From positions 19,061,797-19,125,796 of the forward strand of contig CM075852.1 of the NCBI GenBank assembly GCA_037975125.1: DNA of 64,000 nucleotides, read 5' to 3'. Position numbers and translations under genes: made by a program. The notes beneath the pieces were generated by a model that did no database searches, was not told the DNA's origin, and was given only the letters and a program-made list of their open reading frames with translations. Positions 24,590 to 35,618 of the stretch are shown in pieces. The DNA comes from Latrodectus hesperus (taxonomy: Eukaryota; Arthropoda; Arachnida; Araneae; Theridiidae). Within the stretch, counting starts at the first letter, position 1. The number at the start of each line of letters is the position of its first letter.

Positions 24590-26700
24590 CATTTTCTTAG
24601 ATAGTCTCTGGCACGCCAATATTAGGATCTCGGAGTCGTTACGAAAAACTGCCCAATAATGACAAAGGTGGTTCCGTTCATATTTTCCATAAGATCACAG
24701 AGTGGGCAGAAAAATTGGAGGAAAATTCCAATGGGGTGAAAACGTTCATCTAAGCAGTTATGATCAGTGAGTAACCTAAAGTGCTACCATGTTCATTGCT
24801 ACTGCATCACTTCTTGGATTATCTAGTAAGCAAGCAAAGTTGTCAGTTTTCCCTTTTTTCAACTGAATTTCGCCTACTGTTGCCTTTATCTAATTATTTT
24901 ATATTTAGTTTTATGGTGTGGTTGGGCATATTTGAATATTTTGATTGTACAACCATTGCCACTTTTTTTGCAAGCTTTACGTTTTCTTACGTACATGGGT
25001 GTTCGTTTCAAAGATGTTTAGAGGGGTCCAATTATATTACAATTTTCTTATTTTTCTGTTGATGGTATCGAATATATTCCCGACAGCTGAAGAACCTCTG
25101 CTGGGATAGGGGTTTGCAAAGTGTCAATGCTTTTGAATCTAATAACAAGACAGCATTTTTGAACTTAAAATGCAAGGTTAATAATAGTTTCAGGGCAATT
25201 CTAAGAGCTTCTACCCGTCCATCAAATGCAATCCAGTTTTTCTCAACAGAGGCATAGAATGAAAAATAGGTTAGACTAAATTCTCGAGCCTGTTGATTTT
25301 ACATTCCCCTAATATGGTTTACCAGTATATACATGTATCTAGTTAGGTATTGGATATTTAGTATCAATATTTTCCAAGTCAATGCATTTCAGGTCCTTTG
25401 AAGCTGTGTCGCCCTTTGTGACTTCATCAACCAGGTTAAGGTGTGTCTCGAAATGGATAATTGAAAACTGGTTTAACGGTGGCGCACAAATTATTGGATT
25501 TTATCAATTAAATCATAATCCTTTCTAACTGTCTGGACTTTCTGCATTTATGTCTCTACTTTTGTTCTTATAATTAGTCCAAAAAGGATCTCCAATGCTA
25601 AGGAGTTTTTCATGTAAGATTACAATCTTTTCTTCCATGGCAAATTTTTTGTCAGTAGTAACATACCATGTTTAGGGCTAGATTTAACAGCACCAGTGGT
25701 TAGTCTTAGTGCTTGGTTATAAAAGGTTTCTAGTTTCTTAAATATTTGGTCACATGCCGTATGAATGGTTCACAATAATATAGAAATTAAATGCAACATA
25801 AATGTTTTATAGGTAATTTTTATAAAGTTGCTATAGCGCTTCCCCAAAAATACCCAGCAAACCGTATAAAAATATTCAATCTTTTGATAAGATCGTTATG
25901 CAAGTGACTCTACATGAATTCTCCAGCTAAATTTTTTGTCAAATATGAATCCTAGGTATTGACATTTATCGGTAGTTGCAATATCTTTAAACTTCACTTC
26001 ATGACAGTGTCTGATGGGTTAAGGAGAATGGCAGAATTGCTGTTTTATCCAAATTTACTATAGTATAGTTTTCAATGCATCAGTTTGAAAGCACTGCATC
26101 ACACAATTAAATTTTTTCCTAATCACATGTTTTGCAAGTTTTGATGCTTGTGTCCATGATACTAAATCATCAGTAAATAACAAGCTATTGACTCCTGTAA
26201 TGCTCTTTAGAGCGGCAGCTATGTAATTTATGTCGATGTTAAATAGGATGCAGCTACTGACTGAACCTTGTGAAAGGCTTTTTCGTAAGTTATAGTACTT
26301 GAAGTATTTATTTCCAATTTAATTTTATAAATTCATTATTCTACAAAGGATCTTATACATTTAAGAATTTTGCCATTTATATCCATATCTAGTAATTTTT
26401 TTTATAAAATTAATGAACACTAGTGTATTTAGTTTTTATAAATCAACGAATACTAGTAAAAAATGTGACTTGATCATTAGTTGATCGGGTTTTGTGAAAT
26501 CCAGTCTGTTCAGGTGCATAAAGCCCAAATTCCTCGATTTACCAGTTCAGCTTATGGGCTATTTCATCACTTTTCCCAAGATGCTTGTGTGAAATATGGG
26601 ACGATAAATAAGTGCTTGACCCAGATCCTTGTCTTTCTTAGAAGTCCGTATTATTACGGCCTTTTTCCTTTGTAACTTTATTGATCCAGTTTCCCCATAT
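24590..26700 (-). pseudogene. Jockey-like LINE ORF2 remnant (reverse transcriptase to C-terminus)
   Basis: Reading the minus strand from about 26690 down, scattered over three frames: the fingers region (SYRPI-like text, here ALIYRPIFHTSILGKV), a Q-GSV segment (SQGSVSSCILFNIDINYI), the catalytic box LFTDDLVSW near 26170 (family FADD with Ala changed to Thr), then a YLGFIFDKKFSWR segment near 25950 and LRLTTGAVKSSP near 25700. Further down (25100-24600) is a worn C-terminal part with TLQTPIPAEVLQ. Many stops and frameshifts; the 5' half of the element is missing. Plus-strand frames at 24781-25062 and 26481-26675 are shadows. Confidence 0.8.
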
Positions 26701-26889
26701 CCGGTAACGAAGGAATATGATTTATATTCTAAAAAAGAATTTTTTTAAATGAAATTTTAATATTTTTAAAGTTAAAATTAGGGAAACGAACACTATAAAA
26801 TGGCTTAGGTAAAAATCATCAAATTTTGTACAGAAAAACAACATTTTCCAGCTAAATCACATATCCTTTTAGAATGGCCATACTCTTTC
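26701..26889. other. Junction between two LINE fragments
   Basis: About 190 bp of AT-rich DNA between the minus-strand LINE fragment and the plus-strand one. Neither translation is convincing here. Confidence 0.4.
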
Positions 26890-27360
26890 TCCTAGCAAGA
26901 GTAAATGTGTCATTTCAGCAGGAAAACTAGTATTTCCAGTGTTTTCTATTGACAACACAACTATATCAGTGGTTAACGAGATTAAATTTCTTGTGGTGTA
27001 ATATTCGATCGAAAATTAACTTTTCTTCCGCATGTTTTAAATCTTTTTGAAGAACTGTGAGCAATCGCTTGATATCCTCAGGGTGCTTTCAAACACATCC
27101 TGGTGTGTGGATCGCACATCACTACTTCGAATATATCAGTCACTAATTTTATCACGCATTGACTACAATTGTGTTGTTTATGGGTCAGCTAGACCTGCAT
27201 GATGTTTATATACTTTTTACAGATCGAACTTCACACCAACCTGGTATGAGCCACGAATTAAAATAATCAATCCCTTTTCCAGTTTAAAAAATCGGACACA
27301 AAATCAGTTATTTTCCAATAGCTCTAATTTTCTTATTGCTGTCAGTTTAATTCCTGCGTA
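26890..27360 (+). pseudogene. LINE ORF2, post-catalytic RT region
   Basis: Plus-strand frames give SIDNTTISVVNEIKFL, then GVIFDRKLTFLPHVLNLFEE, then SLLRIYQSLILSRIDYNC with VVYGSARP. This is the conserved stretch after the catalytic FADD box in jockey/R1-type LINEs. At least three frameshifts are needed to read it. It stops at the CCGGT duplication where the gypsy element sits. Confidence 0.8.
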
Positions 27361-27365
27361 CCGGT
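27361..27365. repeat. Target site duplication CCGGT (left)
   Basis: CCGGT directly before the TG of the gypsy 5' LTR; the same five bases follow the 3' LTR at 33586-33590. Five-base duplications are normal for this class. Confidence 0.92.
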
Positions 27366-27551
27366 TGTAGTATTCTTAAAAACGAAAATAAGCAGAACAC
27401 TCTTAGTTCGAGACTATAAGAATGTTTACAATCGGAACAATTCGATAATGTCAAAACATGTATGTGTGTATAAGTGTGTCATCCAATTTTTGAATGAAAT
27501 AATTATTACACTCCGGTTGCTTCAATGAACATTACTATAAAATGCACTACA
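27366..27551 (+). repeat. Gypsy 5' LTR
   Basis: 186 bp, TG...CA, starting right after CCGGT. Contains ATGTATGTGTGTATAAGTGTG and a GAATGAAATAATTATTACAC region near the end. Compared with the 3' LTR it has 10 extra bases near 27452-27461. Confidence 0.93.
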
Positions 27552-27557
27552 ATAAAT

Positions 27558-27570
27558 TGGCGACGAGGAT
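27558..27570 (+). other. Primer binding site of the gypsy element
   Basis: TGGCGACGAGGAT starts six bases after the 5' LTR. The leading TGG fits pairing with a tRNA CCA end, and CGACGAGG would fit a serine tRNA acceptor stem; the tRNA identity is inference from memory. Confidence 0.65.
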
Positions 27571-27584
27571 AAACAAAAAAAATT

Positions 27585-28413
27585 ATGGATGAAGAACAAT
27601 TTGCAGCTTTGTTAAAGGTAATTACAACAAGTAATGATCGACTTGCCGATCTTATTTTCAAACAAGAACAAAGTAAGGATATTCCAGATCATCAAGAAAA
27701 AGGTAAGATAACATTTTTGTCATTAATTCTTCAACAGAAATATTTTTGCAATATAAACAAAGATTTCAAAATTATTTACAAATCAAAAATGTTTTCGAAG
27801 ATAAAGATTTGTGTGTTAAAATACTGCTGAATTGCATTGGATCTGAACATTATAATCTGTTGTGTTCTTTAATTGAACCTAAAATTCCTAATGATTAAGT
27901 ATGATGTACGATGAAGTAATTTCTATTCTTGAAAAGCATTTATGTCCTAAATCTAATGTTATTATCGAACAACACAGATTTCTATCTCGTTTTCAAAACG
28001 AAAACGCAAAAGTGTTTCTGATTACGTTACCACACTTCGAAAATTTACTTCTACTTGTGATTTTAATTGTGAATGCAAAAAATCAGTTGCTAATTTATTT
28101 TTGAGAGCACAGTTTATTAAAGGATTAAAAGATGACTTTACTCGAGAGAAACTTTTAATGGTTTCAGATCTAACATTCGATGTAGCTGTTGAACAAGCTT
28201 TAGCTTTAGAAGCTTCGAAAATAAACAACCGTGAATTATCGAAACACAACTTTAGTGGAAAATCAGACGAAGTTAATAAAATTTTAAGAACTCGAAATAC
28301 TTATAAAAAAATCACTCAAATGTTACAAGCGAGATTTTTCTCAAAAACGAAACACGTCAAATTCTGGACATAGATTTTCATCAACATTAAATTTTCGTGA
28401 ACTTGGTATTTAC
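27585..28413 (+). pseudogene. Gypsy gag, broken
   Basis: The ATG at 27585 opens MDEEQFAALLKVITTSNDRL, a typical gag start a short distance after the primer site. The reading then jumps frame several times: 27901-28104 holds EQHRFLSRFQNE, and 28101-28373 holds AQFIKGLKDDFTREKLL followed by AVEQALALEASK, the capsid C-terminal helices usual in gypsy gag. At least three frameshifts and stops, so no full-length gag can be made. Confidence 0.8.
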
Positions 28414-28419
28414 AATACA

Positions 28420-28794
28420 TGCTTACTATGCGGACGTTCAAATCACCTTTCTCGAGAATGTCGTGCTGACATAACAAAATTATACTGTACACTTTGTAAG
28501 CGAAAGAGACACGTTCAAAAAGTCTGTTTATCAACATTGCTGAAAAATAAAAAGGCTAGTGAAATTCAGTCTGTTGAAAAAGATGAATATGTTACAGATG
28601 TTGATGCAGTCAATATTTTTCCTAATAAGACTAAAGTTGTTGATGTTTTCAAATTTACCACTGACTCTGAAAAATTCTGGGTTAATATACAGATAGATGG
28701 GAAAATACAAAGATTTGAAGTCGATTCCGGCGCAGGAATTTCACTTTTGCCTAAACAAGCTTTCGATTTTCTGAATTTAACAAGTTTTACAACC
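28420..28794 (+). pseudogene. Gypsy zinc knuckles and N-terminal part of protease
   Basis: Two CCHC knuckles lie in one frame: CLLCGRSNHLSREC at 28420-28461 and CTLCKRKRHVQKVC at 28486-28527. The aspartic protease follows with DSGAGISLLPKQAF, the catalytic D-S-G-A being at 28723-28734. The frame is cut about 20 codons later by insertion of a Tc1-like element after 28796, and the rest of the protease resumes at 30449. Confidence 0.88.
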
Positions 28795-28796
28795 TA

Positions 28797-30446
28797 CAGT
28801 GAGTGTAAAAAGTATTCGTACAGTACGACAATTTATTTAAAAAAGATCCATTCATAAAAATTATAAACATAAATTCCATTTTAATTACTAATAAATACAT
28901 AATAGAACATATTTTCACTAGTTTCATGTGAAATTTACAGAAAAATAATTTTATACATGAATAAATATTTACAAAACTGTAACAATGCAACATCTTATTG
29001 TGTAAAAAGTATTCGTACACTAAAAGAAATGCAAATTTTTTTTGTTATATTTTGTGATTGGTTTAGCCATTAATATGTAGTTAATTGACGTTATTTTGTA
29101 AATTACTTAAAAGGTTCTTCAGTGGAAATTTTGATGTAGTGAGAAACTAGAAATTCTGTAATGGGTCGAAAAGTAAAGCGACAAGTGTTTCCGAAAGAGA
29201 ACTGATTTTAAAGCTCCGTAAAAATGGTAAATGGTACAACAAGTTTTCTGAACTGGTTGGTAGACCCTGTTCAATTGTGCATTCAATCATAGAAAAGTTT
29301 GCTGCCACTCTAACGGTTCAAAACAGTTCTCGAACTGGGCGACTATGTCTATTGACATCATCTGACAGACGGTTTCTGGTACGTTCATTAAAGGAGGGTC
29401 CCAAAATAAGGGCTCCTACATTAAAATAAGAACTGAAGAACATGGGAACAGCAGTCTCCGTAAGTACTGTTCGAAATACATGCAGAAATGAAGGTATCCA
29501 TGGCCGTGTTGCGAGACGAAAATTCTTTGTTAGTGAGAAGAATCGGAAGCTGCGATTGTCTTTCGCCAAGCAATACATTATGAAAGTCCAGATTTCTGGA
29601 AAAAGATTATCTTTACAGACGAAAGTAAATGCAACATATTTGGATCGGACGGGAGACGAATGGTATGGAGAAATCACAATACAGAAATGCATCCTATGAA
29701 TTTAATGCCAACAGTGAAACATGGTAGTGTAAGTCTGCTTGTTTGAGGGTGTATGAGTGCTTCTGGGGTGGGCAAATTAGTCTTTATTAAAAGCATTATG
29801 AATCATTAACTTTATATTGACATTTTAAACAATAATTTAAGACCTAGTGCAATAAAAATGGGCTTGAATGGTGATTACGTTTTCATACATGATAACGACC
29901 CCAAGCACACAGCCCTAAACACAAGGCTCTGGATACTATATAATACCCCAAAGTTCATGAAACTTCCTCCTCAATCGCCGGACCTCAACCCCATCGAGAA
30001 TTTATGGGACGTTCTTGATAAAAATATTAGAGCCAGACATATTTCTAACAAAAATGATTTAGAATCAGCTCTTAATCAAGAATGAGACGCTGTACCTAGC
30101 TCAATAACAGCAAAATTGGTGGAATCGATGCCAAAGAACACTCATGGCAGTTATTCGAGCTAAAGGATATCCTGTAAGGTATTAGCTGTAATATTATGAT
30201 TGTGTTGGCCAATATATGCCTGATGTACGAATACTTTTTACACCACAAGATGTTGGAGTGTTTCAGTTTTGTAAACATTTATTCATGTATAAAATTATTT
30301 TTTTGTAAATTACGCATGAAACTAGTGAAAATATGTTCTATTATATATTTCTAATTAATTAAAATGGAATTTATATTTATAATTTTTATAAGCGGATCTC
30401 TTTAAAATCAATTGTCGTACTGTACGAATACTTTTTACACTCACGG
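28797..30446 (+). mobile_element. Second Tc1-like family, nested in gypsy protease
   Basis: Begins CAGTGAGTGTAAAAAGTATT and ends with its near-perfect inverse (CCGTGAGTGT in reverse complement), flanked by TA at 28795-28796 and 30447-30448. The inverted match continues through TCGTACAGTACGACAATT, and an inner repeat of GTAAAAAGTATTCGTACA recurs at about 29001-29019 and, inverted, near 30222-30240, again an IR/DR arrangement. It is 1650 bp. Its ends do not match the 1511-3069 family, so it is a separate lineage. Confidence 0.95.
29161..30185 (+). pseudogene. Tc1-like DD34E transposase (second family), broken
   Basis: An ATG at 29161 starts MGRKVKRQ. Fragments of the paired-like DNA-binding region follow in changing frames, with VSVSTVRNTCRNEGIHGR in the frame of 29442-29699. 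In the catalytic part the first Asp is visible in FTDESKCN (near 29615), the second in FIHDNDPKHTALNTRLWILY (in 29858-30085), and the Glu in SPDLNPIENLWDVL. All three acidic residues survive, but frameshifts and stops separate them. The end is a TAG at 30183-30185. The nearby minus-strand frames are shadows. Confidence 0.88.
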
Positions 30447-30448
30447 TA

Positions 30449-30606
30449 TAGGCATGAAGTTTCGATCTTACACTCACGGAATTTTCGAACCATTAGGTTT
30501 TGTCAAAGTTTTAGTCAAATATAAAAATCTCACAAGTAAAGAAACTTTGTATATAGTTCCAGATATGTTTACACCAGTGTTAGGAAGAACATGGATTCGA
30601 CGTTGA
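30449..30606 (+). pseudogene. C-terminal part of gypsy protease
   Basis: Continues after the nested transposon with THGIFEPLGFVKVLVKYKN and then VPDMFTPVLGRTWIRR. The ending LGRTWI is the usual gypsy protease C-terminus (cf. LLGRDWL). It is the missing half of the domain started at 28537. Confidence 0.8.
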
Positions 30607-30711
30607 AAAATAAATTTATCTGATATCTATAAGTGTAATCAATGAAGAAATTCAAATAAATACTGTCAAATTTTTAATATTATTGATAACATTATAAAAC
30701 AATTTCCTACT

Positions 30712-31362
30712 GTGTTTGAACAAAAAGTGGGAAAAATATCTAATTTTAAGTGCTCATTAAAACTCCGAGAAAATTCGAAACCTGTATTTTTAAAAGCTAA
30801 AGAAGTACATTTTGCCTTATGCGAGAAAGTTGACGAAGAATTTAAAATACTTGAACAAGATCAGATAATTACAAAAGTAGATTGTAGCGACTGGGGTTCG
30901 CCTCGTGTTGTTATACCCAAGTCTGATGGTAGTGTTCGATTATGTGTTGACTATAAAGTAGCTATAAACCCTCAACTACAAGGTGCACATTATCCAATTC
31001 CAAAAATAGATGAAATACTGAATAGGCTTCGGAACTCTAAATTTTTTTGCACTCTAGACTTATTCAAAGCATATTTACACGTAGTGCTTGATGACGAAAG
31101 CAAGGTAATTCAAACTATATCTACACATCAAGGAACTTTTCAAATAAATCGTTTATATTTTGGCATCAAATCTGCTCCTAGTGTATTTCACAGAATATTA
31201 GATCAAATATTAATGGGTCTACCAGGTGTATCTACATACTTTGACGATATTACAGTACATAGAGAAGCTTTTTCAGAATGCCATGATCATCTGATCGAAT
31301 ACTTGAGATGTCTTCAGAAATTCAATATGCATGTAAATAGTTCAAAATGTCATTTTTTTTAA
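30712..31362 (+). pseudogene. Gypsy reverse transcriptase
   Basis: 216 codons open, the best preserved piece of the element. Visible motifs in order: SPRVVIPKSDGSVRLCVDYK, PIPKIDEIL, FFCTLDLFKAYLHV (first catalytic Asp), RLYFGIKSAPSVFHRILDQI, then STYFDDITVH, the YxDD box, at 31237-31248. The frame ends at a run of eight Ts (31353-31360), where a frameshift separates it from the RT tail and RNase H. The upstream end merges with a degraded linker after the protease. Confidence 0.93.
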
Positions 31363-32293
31363 AGACAAAATTTCATATTTAGGCTATGTAATACAACAAA
31401 ACAAAATATCAAAATGTCCAAAGAAAACAGAAGCCATTATTCATGCTCCGCGACCGAAAAGTATCGAAGAATTGAAACGTTTCTTAGGAATGGTTACCTA
31501 TTATTCTAAATTTCTCCCAAATGCATCGTATCTGACTTATCCTTTAAGACAACGTCTAAAGAAAATTAAAAAATTCCACTGGTCTTCTAACTGTAAATCT
31601 GCTTTCATTAAATTAAAAAATGAGATTTCTAGCGATAGGGTTTCGATGCCATACAATCCAAATTTACTCATTGTAGTTGTTTGTGACACCAGCCCAACAG
31701 ACATCGCTGGAGTTTTATCCCACATAGTAAATGGTATCGAGAAACTAGTAGCCTTTAGATCTAGATCCCTAACAATTTCTGAACAAAATTACAGTCAACT
31801 AGATCGTGAAGCATTAGCCATCAAATTTACAATTCAAAAGTTTCATAACTACATTTATGGTAGAGAATTTACGCTAATAACTGATAACCACTCGTTATAT
31901 AGAATTTTTCATCACGATAGTAAAATACCTTCTGTGACATCATTCCGATTACTAAGATATGCTGCATTTCTTGGTGAATATAATTATAAAGTTCAACATA
32001 GAAAAAGTGAAGAAAATCAGAATGTCGATTATCTCTCAAGAGCACCACTAAAACTTAAAGATCCAAACATCTTACAAGACGATGATATTATTCCCTGCCA
32101 GACTGTTAATCAAATTTCAACTTTTTCCATTACGTTTGAGACAATTTCTAAAGAGACAGAGGATGATCCAGAATTGTCAGTTTTAAAACAAGAACTTTTA
32201 TCAGGTAACAAATATGATTATGAATTACAAGATGGAGTAGTTTTTAAACGACATCGAGTGTACATTCCTGAAAAACTTGAACAGAGATATTAA
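31363..32293 (+). pseudogene. Gypsy RT tail and RNase H
   Basis: Open mainly from 31472 (MKRFLGMVTYYSKFLPN, the conserved connection motif). RNase H motifs follow: VVVCDTSPTDIAGVL (Ala-Ser of the family replaced), then SQLDREALAIKFTIQKFHNY with the catalytic Glu, TLITDNHSLYRIF with Asp, and a distal VDYLSRAP. This is the RNase H line of the Ty3/gypsy family. The frame runs to 32293, into the start of integrase, without stops. Confidence 0.92.
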
Positions 32294-33365
32294 AAGAACT
32301 TCACACACATTTAGGAATAGTCAAAATGAAGAATCTAGCCCGAAGATACTGTTATTGGAAAAACATCGATCGAGATATAGAGCAATTAGTTCGAGAATGT
32401 AGAAGTTGTGCAGAAGTAAAAGATAATCCTGATAAAATATCAAATCATCATTGGGAAGAGCCATCATCAAATTTTGAACGAATATATATTGACTACGCTG
32501 GGCTTTTTTAGGATATCATTTTTTGATATTTATGGATGCAAAATCAAAATGACCTGAAGTTAAAATTCAACAAAGCTCTCCAGCTATTTCAACAATAAGA
32601 TTATTAAAGGATATTTTCAGTGTGCATGGATTGCCTCAAGTCCTTGTATCTGACAACGCATCTATATTTACATGTACCGAATTTACAAGGAATTTGTAAG
32701 GAAAATGGAATTATTTATAAGACATAGCTCCAGATCATCCTGCAACTAACGGGTTAGCTGAACGTAATGTAAAAACCCTTAAACAGAAATTAAAGTCAAT
32801 GTCCAATGAAAAGAACTCAATACCAGAGAAGGTAAGAGAAATTTTATTTCATTATATCGAGCAACTCCATTACAATCCGGAAAAACTCCTCCAGAATTGT
32901 ATCTTGGACGCCAAATTCGAATTAAACTAGATTTATTACGTCCACCAAGTAAGGGATTCAAATACACATATACTTCATCCACTATTCCAAATCATAGCAT
33001 TAAGTGTGGGAGATCGTGTACAATCACGTACTTATGCCAACAATAAGGCACATAACAAATTTGGCATCGTTAAACAACGAACTGGTAAATTACACTATTT
33101 AATAAAACTTAATGACGGGAAAATTATAAAAAGATACATAAATCAATTGAGGAAAAGTGAGGTTCCTAAAATTCCAAGAGTTACATTTTCCCTAAAGCCT
33201 GATGTCATTTATCAGAGGAAATCGATCCCTTCTGGAAATCATTTCGACCCCATGCCATCAGAAGTTCGAATTGCGAAGAATAATGGTAAGCCAGTATCTG
33301 GTGTTTCTAATGGTTCTGGTGCTCCACGAAGTCCTCCTATTCGAAGATCAGCAAGAATACGATAA
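32290..33365 (+). pseudogene. Gypsy integrase and C-terminal tail, broken
   Basis: HHCC zinc domain: ELHTHLG near 32300 and RECRSCAE near 32390. Catalytic core: YIDYAGLF (first Asp, then a stop at 32509-32511), VSDNASIF near 32650 (second Asp), and GLAERNVKTLKQ near 32755 (Glu). Several stops and a frame change separate them. The final stretch 33006-33365 has the basic chromatin-binding-type tail and ends RRSARIR, with PPRYLSDYV after the stop, as usual for gypsy integrase ends. The element then passes to the 3' LTR after a short purine-rich tract before 33410. Confidence 0.9.
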
Positions 33366-33409
33366 CCACCACGTTATCTATCGGACTACGTAATTTAAGT
33401 GTGAGAGAA

Positions 33410-33585
33410 TGTAGTATTCTTAAAAACGAAAGTAAACAGAACATTCTTAGTTCGAGACTATAAGAATGTTTACAAACAGAACAATTCGATAATGTATGTG
33501 TGTATAAGTGTGTCGTCCCATTTTTGAATAAAATACTTATTACACTCCGGCTGCTTCAATGAACATTACTATAAAATACACTACA
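33410..33585 (+). repeat. Gypsy 3' LTR
   Basis: 176 bp copy of the 5' LTR, ending ACTACA, followed by CCGGT. The bases just upstream (GTGTGAGAGAA) are the position of the polypurine tract, though it is only partly purine. Confidence 0.93.
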
Positions 33586-33590
33586 CCGGT
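33586..33590. repeat. Target site duplication CCGGT (right)
   Basis: Matches 27361-27365 exactly and rejoins the interrupted LINE. Confidence 0.92.
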
Positions 33591-33651
33591 ATTTACAGAT
33601 GGATGGAAATCTGCAAGACATGCTGGTTGTGGAGTTTATGTTGATAACATT
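33591..33651 (+). pseudogene. LINE RNase H start, middle piece
   Basis: Read across the duplicated site, the frame gives VFTDGWKSARHAGCGVYVDN, the start of an RNase H domain (family YTDGSK...GCGV). It ends where the THAP/P-type element begins. Confidence 0.78.
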
Positions 33652-33867
33652 CAGGGCTAGGGAAAATACAAGGGCTGGCTCATCGCTTTGAGGAGTCGCA
33701 TGCCGCCTTGTCACCGGAGAGGGGTAGAGCGTGACGTCACTGAGCATCGACTGGCTGGCATTCTCTATGCTAGCTTGTGTCTGATCGCAGCTTTCTCATT
33801 CATTAAGGCTTGTTTAATGTTAATGTTTTCATTTTAAGCAAGAGTATTTTTTAAAAAGGAAAACTGA

Positions 33868-35580
33868 CATCGTGTGCTGTTGCTACGTATTCAAATACAT
33901 ATCAAAATACAAAAGATAAACACATAATATTTCACCGATTTCCAAAAGAAAATCAAATGCTTTCGAAGCAATGGGTGCAAAGATGTCGAAGAACTAACAA
34001 AATCAAGATCAAGAATGCAAGAGTGTGCAGTGAGGATTTTGATTTGAATGAATATATGGACGACATGCAAAATCGACTACTTGGTTTGGAAGAGAGAAAA
34101 ATATTAAAATGGACGTCTCTGCCTATTCTTAAATTACCGGCTTTAAACAATTCGAAATACTCCGAGAACTGGGACAAACTAAAAGAAGATTAGTAGAAGC
34201 TATATTAAAAGAATTGAGTGTCTGAGTCCACATATATATAAATTATGTGATACAGAAAATCAATGTGATGTTGACATTAAATGTCTTAAATGCAATGAAT
34301 ATTTAAAACACATAGAAGAATTGATAAAAAGGATACTATGTGCAGAGAAAATACAGTGAAATTCCTTTAAAATGAGCAAAAAAGAAATCGAACTTCAACA
34401 AGAGTAATTAAACGATTGAAATCAAATAAAAAATTGCTTATAAATGAAATACAAGAATTAAAAACGAAAATAAAATGACTTCAAAAGGAGAACGTTAAAC
34501 ATAGGAAGATGGGGCTAAATAATTTATTCACTTATAAGATGAAGAATAAGTGAAGATGAGGAAAATAAATTAAGAACTAAATGATCATCTGACACTGTTT
34601 CAAATAGTATTTTGATTCGGTCATTATCTTCAAAATCTTACGATTTTTGCAGGAATAAAATGGGATTAAAAATGCCAAGTGCAAGTACTTTGAAAAGATG
34701 GTGTTCCAAGTTTATTTGCATGCCTAGAATTCTTAAAGATGGATTGTTATTGATGAAAAAAATTGCGAGACTTTGAGCAATGTGGAAAAGATATTTACTT
34801 TGACATTAGACGAAATGTACATAGATTCGAAATTGTATTAAGACTCTTCATTGGGTAAAATATTAGGCCCATTTTATAAAGTTCAAGTTATTTTATTGAG
34901 AGGATTAATTTTCCCTTAGAAACAACCGATATTTTTTTATTTCGACTGTAAAATGAAAAAAAAATTTCTGTAATAGAAGAAGTTGATTTCACTAGTGTTC
35001 AAGTTCGAGCTAAAATTTTGGATCTTGGTGGGTGTCATACTATAATGTCTATTGACAAATCGTTTTTTATTTATCCATTATCAATTCTTTTGATTCTCAA
35101 GATGATGAATTAAATATTCTACTCTTAATTAATCCAGTACCATTATCTTGGGAAAATGAACTTGCCTCTTCCAATTCAAATTGTGATATATCTCCATTTG
35201 AAGAATAAGCTATGGTTTATGTGGCAGGTTATATTGCTTATAAAATTAAAGATGATTCACTTGGAACTATTATCCAGAAATGCAGTCGAGATGGCTAATC
35301 ATCATTCGAAGTGGATTAATTTAGTTTCTGCAAGGGGACTTACTATTCCAACAAAAACATGGAGGGAAATAAGAAATAAATGGACATAATTTTTTGCTAA
35401 TTTCATGGCGACACATTTTTTAAAGGTAATAATGTCATTGCAACATTAATAAATGAAATAGAATCTTCTTTTCCTACTGTAAATAGAAAGGCAATCAAGC
35501 TTTTTTGTCGCTTGTGAACACTTATACGAATTAGGTATTTGAATAGAAATGCAGCGACAGTATCTCCTAATAAAGTGAAA
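33868..35580 (+). pseudogene. THAP domain plus P-element-type transposase remnants
   Basis: The THAP zinc domain is readable with one frameshift: Cys-rich start (VCCCYVFKY), then FHRFPKENQMLSKQWVQRCR, then ARVCSEDFDLNEY and SLPILKLP (family AVPT.LP). The last zinc ligand, usually His in CS.HF, is Asp here. Downstream are a KCLKCNEYLKHIEEL segment, MPSASTLKRWCSKFI near 34670, TLDEMYIDSKLY near 34805 (P-type catalytic Asp), LGGCHTIMSIDKSFF near 35020, AMVYVAGYIAYKI near 35210 and SKWINLVSARGL near 35310, all typical of THAP9/P transposases in the expected order. Frequent stops; a large part of the catalytic/insertion domain is absent. Confidence 0.8.
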
Positions 35581-35581
35581 A

Positions 35582-35616
<35 letters not shown>

Positions 35617-35618
35617 AA
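35579..35618. repeat. (AAAT)n / A-rich microsatellite
   Basis: A-run followed by AAAT units directly after the last recognisable transposase residues. Confidence 0.9.

Larger units (their letters stand above)
27366..33585 (+). mobile_element. Ty3/gypsy-type LTR retrotransposon with nested Tc1-like insertion
   Basis: Two LTRs beginning TGTAGTATTC and ending ACTACA bound an interior in the order gag, zinc knuckles, protease, RT, RNase H, integrase, which is the Ty3/gypsy order. The whole is 6220 bp including a 1650 bp Tc1-like element inside the protease. I see no envelope-like frame after integrase. By hand count the LTRs differ by roughly a dozen substitutions and a 10 bp gap, so the insertion is not recent. 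Many frameshifts and stops throughout. Confidence 0.95.

Noticed and set aside
24590..27360. Single LINE with a twin-priming inversion
   Set aside because: Both fragments contain the region after the FADD box and further C-terminal text, so they overlap in coverage and must be separate insertions.
33202..33393. Plus-strand frame overlapping the end of gypsy integrase
   Set aside because: Alternative frame of the integrase tail, whose proper frame (33006-33365) ends with the expected basic motif.
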